32,732 nucleotides of DNA from an uncultured Opitutaceae bacterium (GTDB taxonomy: Bacteria > Verrucomicrobiota > Verrucomicrobiia > Opitutales > Opitutaceae). Position 1 is the first letter of the stretch; each line of letters starts with the position of its first letter. A program made the position numbers and the translations under genes. Where the stretch lies: NCBI GenBank assembly GCA_903862595.1, contig CAIOYO010000397.1, positions 1 through 32,732 of the forward strand. The letters run 5' to 3'. Below, in pieces: positions 18,079 through 24,538 of this stretch. A model generated the notes under the pieces. It was not told the origin of the DNA and made no database searches. It worked only from the letters and a program-made list of their open reading frames with translations.

Positions 18079-20334
18079 TTAGTACTTAACCGTCGCGGTC
18101 AGGTAGACGGTGCGCGGTGAGTCGACCGTATTGCTGCCGGGGGCGATGGCGGCCTGCACGAAGACAACGTCGGTCAGGTTCTCGCAGGTGAGGGCGAAAT
18201 CCCAATTCTTCCGCCGGTAATTGAGACCTGCGTCCCAGCGGGTGGCACCGGGAAGCTGGTAGGTGTTCTCCGCGATGCCCCAGACCTCGGTTTGGTGGAC
18301 CACGCCGGCGCGGACCGAAAAGCCAGTGGCGCGCTCGGCGACGAAGTCATACTTGGCGAAGGCCTGGATCTTGTGCTTGGGGATGCCGCGAAGTTCGCGT
18401 GGCGAGCGGCCATCGGACTTGAAGCCAGGGGCCTGCGTTTCCGTGTAGGCGTAGCCTCCGACGAGGGCGAGGTTACGGCGGAGGCTGCCGCTGAACTCGA
18501 CCTCCCAGCCCTTGGCCATATTGCCGCTCTCGATGATGTTTTGGGAGCCGCCGGGAACGTTCACGATGTCGTTGCTCGTGTTGTTGCGGACGTTGTCGAC
18601 CTGCACGATTTCGAAGTGGGCGACGTTGATGCCGAGTGCGCCGTCGAGCAGGCTCGCCTTGACGCCGAATTCGTCATTCGTCGTCAGCGGGGTGACCGTG
18701 CGGAGAATCTGGCGGGGATCGGTGAGCGGAATGTTCGGGAAGATCGCGACTTGGCGGCTGGCCGCGCCCGCCTCGCTGTAGACGGCGTAGGCGGACAGCC
18801 ACGGCAGCGGCTTGAGCGTGAGTCCGTACATTGGGCTCTCGACGGTCGGGGTGGTCTTCACGTTGGTGTAGGCCCCGGTGAAGTTGTTGCGTGTCCACGA
18901 GGCCTTGCCTTGGTCACGGCGCAGGCCGCCGGTCAGTACCACGCGCTCGTTGAATCCGGTGAGTTGGGCGTTGGCAAAGTAGCCGAAGTTGCCGCCCTTG
19001 GAGGTGTTGTCGACCGTCTTCACCATTGGCGTGCGTAGGGGTACACCGTAGACGGGACTGCTGATGTTGATCGGCTCCATCTGTCCGCTTGTCGTGGTGC
19101 CTGCGCCGTCGGTGCGGCCTAGGTCGTAGCCGACGAGGATCGTGGCGCCGAGCTTGCCGTCCATCCACTTCGTGGTGCCGACGATGTCTCCCTGCGCCCG
19201 CAGGATCTGGCTCTCGGCGGTGCTGCGCGTCGCGTTACGCTCGTAGACGATCTCGCCATTGCTGTTGTACGCAAAGAAATTGGCGACGACGGAGCGGTAG
19301 TGGTTGGTCGAACTGTCGAAGTACGACACCGCTTGTCGGGCGGCGAAGACATCGTTGAACTGGTGGGTGATGGTCGTGAAGATGGAGTAGAGATCAGCGT
19401 AGAATCCCATTCCTGCTTCGCCGCTGGTGTTGAGCGACATCGGGGCCCACTGGCCCAAGGCGAAGCGCGGCGTCACGCCCGCGGGAACAACAACCGCCTG
19501 AGGCACGCTAATAGCGCTCGTCTGGCTGACGGTGTTCACCGGCGCGATGTACGGGGTACTGAAACCGCCCGGGGTCAGGCCGTCGAAGTACTCCAGATCG
19601 ACCGAGATCTGGGTTTTGTTCGACACCTGCCAGAGGAAGGACGGGTACAGCGCCGTCTTGCGGAGCTTTTCATTGGCGCGGAAGCTGTCGGCGGTCAGTT
19701 GAACTGCATTGAGCCGGTAGGCCATGCTGGTGCCCGCGATCGGCCCCGTGGCGTCGATCGTTCCGCGGAGAAAACCGCGCGAGCCTACGGTTGCGGCGGC
19801 CACTACGGACTCCTTCATCTGGGGGCGCTTCGTGATGATGTTGACGTATCCGCCCGACTCCGACGAACCGGCGATCGAGGCTGACGGACCCTTGATGATC
19901 TCGATCCGATCCACATTGATCATGTCGGTCTCGAAGCCCGGGACGAGGAAGCCATTGCGGTAACGATTCGAGACGATGAAGCCGCGGATGACGCTGCCAT
20001 CGCGGACGTTCTGGCGCTGGGTCACGCCTGGGGTGTAGCGCACCGCCTGCTCGTAGGAGAAGGCTGAGATGTCCTTCAGCAAGTTCTCGTTCAACACGCT
20101 GATCGTCTGCGGCACGTTTTCGGCCGGCGTGTTGAGGCGCGTGGCAGAGGCGAGATTTGACGAGCCGTAGGCGCGGGCGGGGTTCTCCTTCACCGTGAAC
20201 ACGTCCAAGGTGATCGTGGATTCTTCCTTGGGGGGCGGCGGAGCCTGCTGGGCGAACGCGAAGGGCGCTAAGGCGAGAATGGCAGCATACAGTGAGTAAG
20301 TGCGATGGGGGCTCTGGGGACGTTGTGGTTTCAT
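18079..20334 (-). CDS. TonB-dependent outer-membrane receptor (second)
   Basis: A 751-residue receptor. It has a signal peptide (SLYAAILALAPFAFA-QQ), a proline-rich linker, a TonB-box-like ITLDVFTVKE stretch near residue 41, a plug domain (TISVLNENLLKDISAFSYEQ, IRGFIVSNRYRNGFLVPG, RIEIIKGPSASIAGSSESGG), and a barrel ending in the aromatic TATVKY. The plug resembles siderophore/FhuE-type receptors, so an iron chelate is possible, but two copies of the GntR-type operator in its upstream region tie it to the adjacent CoA and cytochrome genes, which suggests an organic carbon substrate. The leader is C-rich (AACCCATCCCC before ATG) without Shine-Dalgarno. It shares low overall similarity with the first receptor in this window. 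Confidence 0.93.
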   Translation of the reverse strand: MKPQRPQSPHRTYSLYAAILALAPFAFAQQAPPPPKEESTITLDVFTVKENPARAYGSSNLASATRLNTPAENVPQTISVLNENLLKDISAFSYEQAVRYTPGVTQRQNVRDGSVIRGFIVSNRYRNGFLVPGFETDMINVDRIEIIKGPSASIAGSSESGGYVNIITKRPQMKESVVAAATVGSRGFLRGTIDATGPIAGTSMAYRLNAVQLTADSFRANEKLRKTALYPSFLWQVSNKTQISVDLEYFDGLTPGGFSTPYIAPVNTVSQTSAISVPQAVVVPAGVTPRFALGQWAPMSLNTSGEAGMGFYADLYSIFTTITHQFNDVFAARQAVSYFDSSTNHYRSVVANFFAYNSNGEIVYERNATRSTAESQILRAQGDIVGTTKWMDGKLGATILVGYDLGRTDGAGTTTSGQMEPINISSPVYGVPLRTPMVKTVDNTSKGGNFGYFANAQLTGFNERVVLTGGLRRDQGKASWTRNNFTGAYTNVKTTPTVESPMYGLTLKPLPWLSAYAVYSEAGAASRQVAIFPNIPLTDPRQILRTVTPLTTNDEFGVKASLLDGALGINVAHFEIVQVDNVRNNTSNDIVNVPGGSQNIIESGNMAKGWEVEFSGSLRRNLALVGGYAYTETQAPGFKSDGRSPRELRGIPKHKIQAFAKYDFVAERATGFSVRAGVVHQTEVWGIAENTYQLPGATRWDAGLNYRRKNWDFALTCENLTDVVFVQAAIAPGSNTVDSPRTVYLTATVKY

Positions 20335-20488
20335 GGGGATGGGTTAGAAACGGGGGCGGGGTGTGGCATCGCTCGGCGCGGATCGCTCGAACGGAGCCTG
20401 CGGGTAGCTGCGGACGGGGCGGAGTGGCGAGGCCGCGGTGCGACCTCAGGTTAGGTTTGCCGGGGGCGCAGCGCCAAACTCTGGGTAG

Positions 20489-20527
20489 AAATTGTCAACA
20501 ATCGGGTCAAGGGAAATTGTTAACAAA
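20489..20527. promoter_or_regulatory. Tandem GntR-type operator boxes before the TonB receptor
   Basis: Two near-identical 14-mers, AAATTGTCAACAAT (20489-20502) and AAATTGTTAACAAA (20514-20527), repeat with a 25-bp period. Each contains a palindromic core TTGT-YR-ACAA. They lie 154-192 bp upstream of the receptor start, in the 288-bp gap behind the enoyl-CoA hydratase gene. The same core recurs at 21467 and 23464, next to the GntR regulator. On the receptor strand the first box reads TTGTTGACAA and so contains TTGACA, a -35-like hexamer. The 25-bp step may allow two dimers to bind side by side. Confidence 0.7.
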
Positions 20528-20622
20528 CGCCTATCTCTCCGTCGTGACGAGCCGTGGGAGGACCAACATTGTTGGCAAGAGCGGTGCGCTCCGAGCGGAT
20601 CAGGGTGGTCGAGACTGGCGGC

Positions 20623-21408
20623 TTACGGGTTGGTTTTGGCGGCGCGCCGGGTGGCGAAGAACTGTGCGAGACGCTGGGTCGCATCGCCGCTGGAGAGGCA
20701 GCGCTGGGATGCGTCTGCTTCGATCTGGGCGTTTTCCGCGAGTGAGACCTCGCTGCACGTGGCGAGGATGGTCTTCGTCTCGCGAACGGCCGAGCGGCTG
20801 TTCGCGGCGACGGCGGTGGTGAAGGCGCGGACGCGGCCGGGGAGGTCGATGCTGGGCCCGGTCCAATCGACCAAGCCGATCCTGCTTGCCTCGTCGGGTT
20901 CGACGATTCGCGCAGTAAAGGCGAGCTCCTTGGCCCGTGCGAGTCCGATGCGTCGGGCGAGGCGGTAGCAGCCACCCCAGCCGGTTACGAGGCCGAGCTT
21001 GGCCTCCGTCTGGCCGAAGCGGGCGGTCTCTGACGCGAAGATGAGATCGCATGCCATGGCCAGCTCCAGTCCTCCACCGAGAGCGTAGCCCTCGACAAGT
21101 GCCACCACCGGCAGCGGAAGCGCCTCGAGCCGGTTCATGAGCTGGTGGCCGCGGTGAACCCACGCGCCCACGGTATCGGCGGTGATGGTTTCCATCACGT
21201 TGAGGTTCGCGCCGGCGCAGAAAAATTTCGGCGAGTGGCTGCGAAGCACGACTGCGACCAACGTGGCGGCGCGCGACTCGATTTCGGCGCAGGCGGCGTC
21301 GAGTTCTTCGATCACGCGGTAGTCCAGGGTGGGAGGTTTTCCCTCCGGAGCGCTCAAGGCGAGATGCGCGATGGCTTCGACGTAGCTGAGGGTGACCTCG
21401 GTTCGCAT
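20623..21408 (-). CDS. Enoyl-CoA hydratase/isomerase (crotonase family)
   Basis: A 261-residue cytoplasmic crotonase. The oxyanion-hole segment FCAGANL is at 63-69 and EGYALGGGLELAMACD at 106-121. Both glutamates used by true hydratases appear present: E115 (GGGLE) and E135 (FGQTEAKLG), followed by GWGG. This favours hydration or dehydration of a 2-enoyl-CoA or a related 3-hydroxyacyl-CoA. The start at 21408 is chosen because the family begins at the first beta-strand and because an operator-like box at 21467-21476 would otherwise fall in the coding region or abut the ATG at 21456; the frame is open to 21483. It is divergent from a type III CoA-transferase, an arrangement that recalls CaiB with CaiD in carnitine metabolism. 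Confidence 0.88.
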   Translation of the reverse strand: MRTEVTLSYVEAIAHLALSAPEGKPPTLDYRVIEELDAACAEIESRAATLVAVVLRSHSPKFFCAGANLNVMETITADTVGAWVHRGHQLMNRLEALPLPVVALVEGYALGGGLELAMACDLIFASETARFGQTEAKLGLVTGWGGCYRLARRIGLARAKELAFTARIVEPDEASRIGLVDWTGPSIDLPGRVRAFTTAVAANSRSAVRETKTILATCSEVSLAENAQIEADASQRCLSSGDATQRLAQFFATRRAAKTNP

Positions 21409-21466
21409 GAAAGGGTCGGTTTGACTCCGCGGAGGCGGAGCCAGAACAGACGGCATGTCAAACGTA

Positions 21467-21476
21467 TTGTTGACAA
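21467..21476. promoter_or_regulatory. GntR-type operator between hydratase and CoA-transferase
   Basis: TTGTTGACAA is the exact reverse complement of the core at 20492-20501. It sits in the 99-bp divergent spacer and overlaps the -35-like hexamer TTGACA (21470-21475) of the CoA-transferase, so binding there should block that promoter. Its edge lies 58 nt from the hydratase start, the same distance as the box near the GntR gene from the GntR start. Confidence 0.7.
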
Positions 21477-21498
21477 AATACAATCACCCTTTGCTATT
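21470..21498 (+). promoter_or_regulatory. Predicted sigma70-type promoter of the CoA-transferase gene
   Basis: TTGACA at 21470-21475 is a consensus -35; 17 bp later GCTATT (21493-21498) is a weak -10. The ATG is at 21508, so the leader would be very short. The perfect -35 inside the operator core supports regulation by occlusion. The -10 assignment is uncertain. Confidence 0.4.
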
Positions 21499-21507
21499 CA
21501 CCGTTCA

Positions 21508-22740
21508 ATGCATCCTTCCGAGTCGGCGCTCAGTGGCATCCGGGTTCTGGATTTTACCCATGTCTATCAGGGTCCTGTGGGTACCCAGATCCTCGCTGAC
21601 TACGGTGCCGACGTCATTAAGGTCGAACGACCCGGCGCGGGTGACTGGAGTCGCCGCTGGGGCCCGTTCGTTCACGGCGTGAGCCTGCCCTTCGCTGGCT
21701 TGAACCGGAACAAGCGGAGCGTGGCGATCGACGTGAAGAGCCCGCTCGGTCGCCGGGCTGTGTACGACCTCGTGGCGAAGGCGGACGTGGTGGTGCACAA
21801 CTTCCGCGCCGGTGTGATGGAGAAGCTGGGCTTTGGCTATGACGAGCTGGCGAGAATCAACCCGCGCTTGGTCTACGCGTGGTCGGGTGGCTGGGGGGAT
21901 CGCGGACCATCGGCGGACCGTGCGCGGGGTGGGCATGACTTGATGGCGAGGGCCGAGGCCGGCTGGTTTGTTCAGCCGGACCGCGCGAAACCCCCGATCC
22001 CGGCTGGCATCTCGGCCGACTACGCCGCTGGGCTGATGCTGATGCAGGGAATCCTGATGGCCTTGCTCGCCCGCGTGCGGACGGGCCGCGGGCAGCGTGT
22101 CACGACCGATCTGCTGAGCGTCGCGTTCCACGCGCACTCGTGGGAGGGGCCCGCGGAGATGAATGCCGAGCGGGTCACCGAAGTCTCCGGGGTGATCGCC
22201 AACGAGAGCATCATCGACAAGTCGTTCGCGACCAGCGACGGCTACATCGAGATTTCACCCGTCTTTAGTGAAAACGCGCTGCGCGACATTTCGGTGGCGC
22301 TGGGCCTCGGGGACCTCTCCACGGACGCGCGCTTCGTCACGTTCGAACGCCAGGCCGAGAACCGTGTGACGTTGAACACGCTGCTGGCGGAGCGGTTGCG
22401 AGCGAAGACGACCTCCGAGTGGTTGGTGGAGCTCGAGGCCAAGGGAGTTCTCTGCGCCCGCATCAACACCATCGCGGAGGCGGCGCTCGATCCGCAAATC
22501 GAGGCAAATCAGATGGTGGTCGAGATGGAGCATCCATCCGCTGGTCACTTTCGATTGCTCGGCACGCCGGTGCGGCTCTACGGGACGCCACCGCAGCCGC
22601 GCGTGTTTGCGCCCGAACTGGGGCGGCATAGTCGGGAAGTCCTGCTCGAGTGCGGTTACTCCGTTGAGCAGGTGACGGATCTCGAGGCTCAAGGCGTTGT
22701 CCACACCGCTCCGGCTGCCGCGGCTCCAGCTGCCTCGTGA
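21508..22740 (+). CDS. Type III CoA-transferase (CaiB/BaiF family)
   Basis: A 410-residue family III CoA-transferase or racemase. Typical elements are GIRVLDFTHVYQGPVGTQIL at the N-terminus, ADYGADVIKVERPG (30-43), NRNKRSVAIDVKSPLGR, and the likely catalytic aspartate D144 in GGHDLMARAEAG, equivalent to the Asp of formyl-CoA transferase. The C-terminal region ends in an alanine-rich tail. It would move CoA from a donor such as succinyl-CoA to a carboxylic acid; racemisation of an acyl-CoA is the alternative. The start at 21508 fits the family N-terminus; the open frame extends upstream through the divergent hydratase gene. Control is probably by the operator box overlapping its -35. It converges on the GntR gene, with a palindrome between them. 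Confidence 0.9.
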   Translation: MHPSESALSGIRVLDFTHVYQGPVGTQILADYGADVIKVERPGAGDWSRRWGPFVHGVSLPFAGLNRNKRSVAIDVKSPLGRRAVYDLVAKADVVVHNFRAGVMEKLGFGYDELARINPRLVYAWSGGWGDRGPSADRARGGHDLMARAEAGWFVQPDRAKPPIPAGISADYAAGLMLMQGILMALLARVRTGRGQRVTTDLLSVAFHAHSWEGPAEMNAERVTEVSGVIANESIIDKSFATSDGYIEISPVFSENALRDISVALGLGDLSTDARFVTFERQAENRVTLNTLLAERLRAKTTSEWLVELEAKGVLCARINTIAEAALDPQIEANQMVVEMEHPSAGHFRLLGTPVRLYGTPPQPRVFAPELGRHSREVLLECGYSVEQVTDLEAQGVVHTAPAAAAPAAS

Positions 22741-22776
22741 AGAGGCCCGCCAGAGGAAAGTGTCGCTTTGACGCGT

Positions 22777-22795
22777 GTATCGATGAAATCGATAC
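22777..22795. terminator. Perfect palindrome between convergent genes, possible bidirectional terminator
   Basis: GTATCGAT (22777-22784) and ATCGATAC (22788-22795) pair perfectly around GAA in the 65-nt gap between the convergent CoA-transferase and GntR genes. The position suits a bidirectional terminator. The stem is rather AT-rich and only TTT follows on the plus strand, so a protein-binding site is the alternative. Confidence 0.45.
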
Positions 22796-22805
22796 TTTGG
22801 GGCGG

Positions 22806-23405
22806 TCAGACGATATGGCTTTTCAGTGCCTCGAGCGCCTCCCACTCGCGCCCCCCGTGCATCGCCCGCACGATGCTCGCGTGTTCGTGATAGCTCTCCA
22901 TCAGGTCACGGTGCCGTGAGTAGCGCAGGAACATCCGGAGCATGATCGGGAGCCACAGGTCCACGAGACTTCCCTTGTCCGCAGTCTCCACGAGCAGTCG
23001 GTGAAAGGCCATGTCGAGTTCCACCACCTGCGCAAGATCGCTGCCGCCGCAGGCCTCCCGGTAGAGCGCGAGATTGTCGTCGAGCCGTCGGAGGAGTGAG
23101 GGATCCCTCGTCTCGAACCAGGCGGTGACCGCGGATGCCTCGATCTCGCGTCGGAGGTGTACAATTACGTTTCGCTTGAAGCCGGAAGGTTCGGCGGCGA
23201 CGCGGACCCCGACGTTGGGCTTCGCGACGAGAAGGCCTTCCTTGGTCAGGTGCAGCAGCGCATCCCGGATGGGGCCGCGGCTGATTCCGAACTCAAGCGC
23301 CAGTGATTGCTCGCGCAGCGGCGTTCCGGGCAGAAGCTGTCCAGAGAGAATCCTTCGTCGGAGGTGCGACGCGACCTGTTCCTGCAGGTTGGAGGCCAGC
23401 TTCAT
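22806..23405 (-). CDS. GntR-family regulator, FadR/FCD subfamily
   Basis: A 199-residue repressor-type regulator. Residues about 5-72 form a winged helix-turn-helix (VASHLRRRILSGQLLPGTPL, EFGISRGPIRDALLHLTKEG). An all-helical FCD effector domain follows, with the expected metal-binding set D131, H135 (ELDMAFHR), H175 (YHEHASIVRA) and H197 near the C-terminus. FCD proteins often bind organic acids such as lactate, gluconate or acyl compounds. The ATG at 23405 is preferred; an in-frame TTG at 23444 would add 13 residues, and the ATG at 23460 is out of frame. Operator-like box TTGTTGACAA lies 58 nt upstream of 23405, which suggests autoregulation and control of neighbouring operons carrying the same box. 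Confidence 0.9.
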   Translation of the reverse strand: MKLASNLQEQVASHLRRRILSGQLLPGTPLREQSLALEFGISRGPIRDALLHLTKEGLLVAKPNVGVRVAAEPSGFKRNVIVHLRREIEASAVTAWFETRDPSLLRRLDDNLALYREACGGSDLAQVVELDMAFHRLLVETADKGSLVDLWLPIMLRMFLRYSRHRDLMESYHEHASIVRAMHGGREWEALEALKSHIV

Positions 23406-23463
23406 CAGAGGGGAGAGGGCAAGCTTCAGGGACAGAGAAGGCAATCCCGTTTGTCGTCATTGA

Positions 23464-23473
23464 TTGTTGACAA
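23464..23473. promoter_or_regulatory. GntR-type operator between gntR-like gene and secretory operon
   Basis: TTGTTGACAA, identical to the box at 21467-21476, lies in the 170-bp divergent spacer. It contains TTGACA at 23467-23472, oriented towards the isomerase-cytochrome-propeller operon. A half-similar copy begins at 23488 (AAATTGTC, matching the first eight bases of the receptor box, then AACA at 23500-23503), about 25 bp on, echoing the tandem spacing at 20489-20527. No good -10 is seen. Confidence 0.65.
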
Positions 23474-23575
23474 ATGACAATAAGGGCAAATTGTCTGCCA
23501 ACAGCGGTGGCTTTGCTCTGCGTCTGGTCGTACTTCGTGAGGAGTCGCCGTCTTACACCCCGTCACGCGTTCGCC

Positions 23576-24538
23576 ATGTCCATCCCGTCTCACCCGCGTT
23601 CGTCTCTCCCGGTTTCGCGGCGCGCGTTTCTCCAGCGAGCCGGACTCTCGGTGGCGGCGGTGGCCGCCGGCTCCTCCTCGCTCGGCGCGGCGGGTACGGA
23701 GGAGTTCGCTCTTCGATACGCCGTCGCCTCCAGCCTTTACGGTGGCTTGTCATTGGATGAGATACTTCCAGAGGTGCGCAAGCAGGGTTCCTCCGCTATT
23801 GATCTTTGGCCGCGGCGACATGGCACGCAGCGGGAAGAAGCGGATGCTTGGGGGCGCGAGCGGCTCTCGCGGACCCTCGCCCTTCACGGGGTCCAGTTGG
23901 CGCTGACGACGCGATTCGACCTTGGGCCGTTCGCGTTGGAGCAGGAAATCGGCTTCGTCGCCTCCCATGGGGGGCGATTGATCGTGACGGCAGCGAAGGG
24001 CGAGACCGGGCTGAAGGGGTCGGCCCTCAAGGAGGCGGTGCGGCGCTTCGTTGAGGCGATGCGACCGACGCTGGACCGAGCGGGTGCAGCCGGCGTGGAG
24101 ATCGCGATCGAGAACCACAGCAACACGCTCGTGAACCCGGCTGAATCAATTCTTTGGCTGCGGGACTTTTCCCATGGATTGCCTCTTGGGATTGCGCTCG
24201 CGCCGTACCATTTGCCGCCGGACCCTGCGCTCCTCGCGGGGCTGATTCGCGATCTTGGTGATCGTCTGCTGCTCTTCTACGCGTGGGAGTACGGTCGCGG
24301 CTGCATGAAGCCAATGCCTCTGGAAGAGGAGTTGATGCAGCTGCCTGGTCGCGGCCTCTTTGACTGGGCACCGCCGCTGCGGGCCCTCCGCGACATTCGC
24401 TTCGCGGGCTGGACGGAGATCTTCATGCATCCGACGCCGCGCGGCCGACCGATTCTAGAGACGGCTGGGCAGGTGACTGCTGAGATCAACCGTGCGCGCG
24501 AGCACTTGGAGAAGGTGCTGGTCGGCTTGCCGCGATGA
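23576..24538 (+). CDS. Tat-exported sugar phosphate isomerase/epimerase-like TIM barrel
   Basis: A 320-residue protein of the xylose-isomerase-like/AP-endonuclease-2 TIM-barrel superfamily. Its N-terminus has a consensus twin-arginine signal, SRRAFLQRAGLSVAAVAAG (14-32), so it should be exported folded. Barrel landmarks are GSSAIDLWPRR (71-81), GGRLIVTAAKG, VEIAIENHSNT with the likely metal ligand E179, IALAPYHLPPD, and the C-terminal AGWTEIFMHPTPRG. It may isomerise, epimerise or dehydrate a sugar or sugar acid in the periplasm; phosphorylated substrates are unlikely there. The start follows from the Tat motif; the frame is open upstream to 23474. It is the first gene of a coupled three-gene operon, its TGA overlapping the cytochrome start as ATGA. 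Confidence 0.88.
   Translation: MSIPSHPRSSLPVSRRAFLQRAGLSVAAVAAGSSSLGAAGTEEFALRYAVASSLYGGLSLDEILPEVRKQGSSAIDLWPRRHGTQREEADAWGRERLSRTLALHGVQLALTTRFDLGPFALEQEIGFVASHGGRLIVTAAKGETGLKGSALKEAVRRFVEAMRPTLDRAGAAGVEIAIENHSNTLVNPAESILWLRDFSHGLPLGIALAPYHLPPDPALLAGLIRDLGDRLLLFYAWEYGRGCMKPMPLEEELMQLPGRGLFDWAPPLRALRDIRFAGWTEIFMHPTPRGRPILETAGQVTAEINRAREHLEKVLVGLPR

Noticed and set aside
23458-23460. ATG upstream of the GntR gene as its start
   Set aside because: It is out of frame with the regulator (16 nt from the in-frame TTG at 23444).
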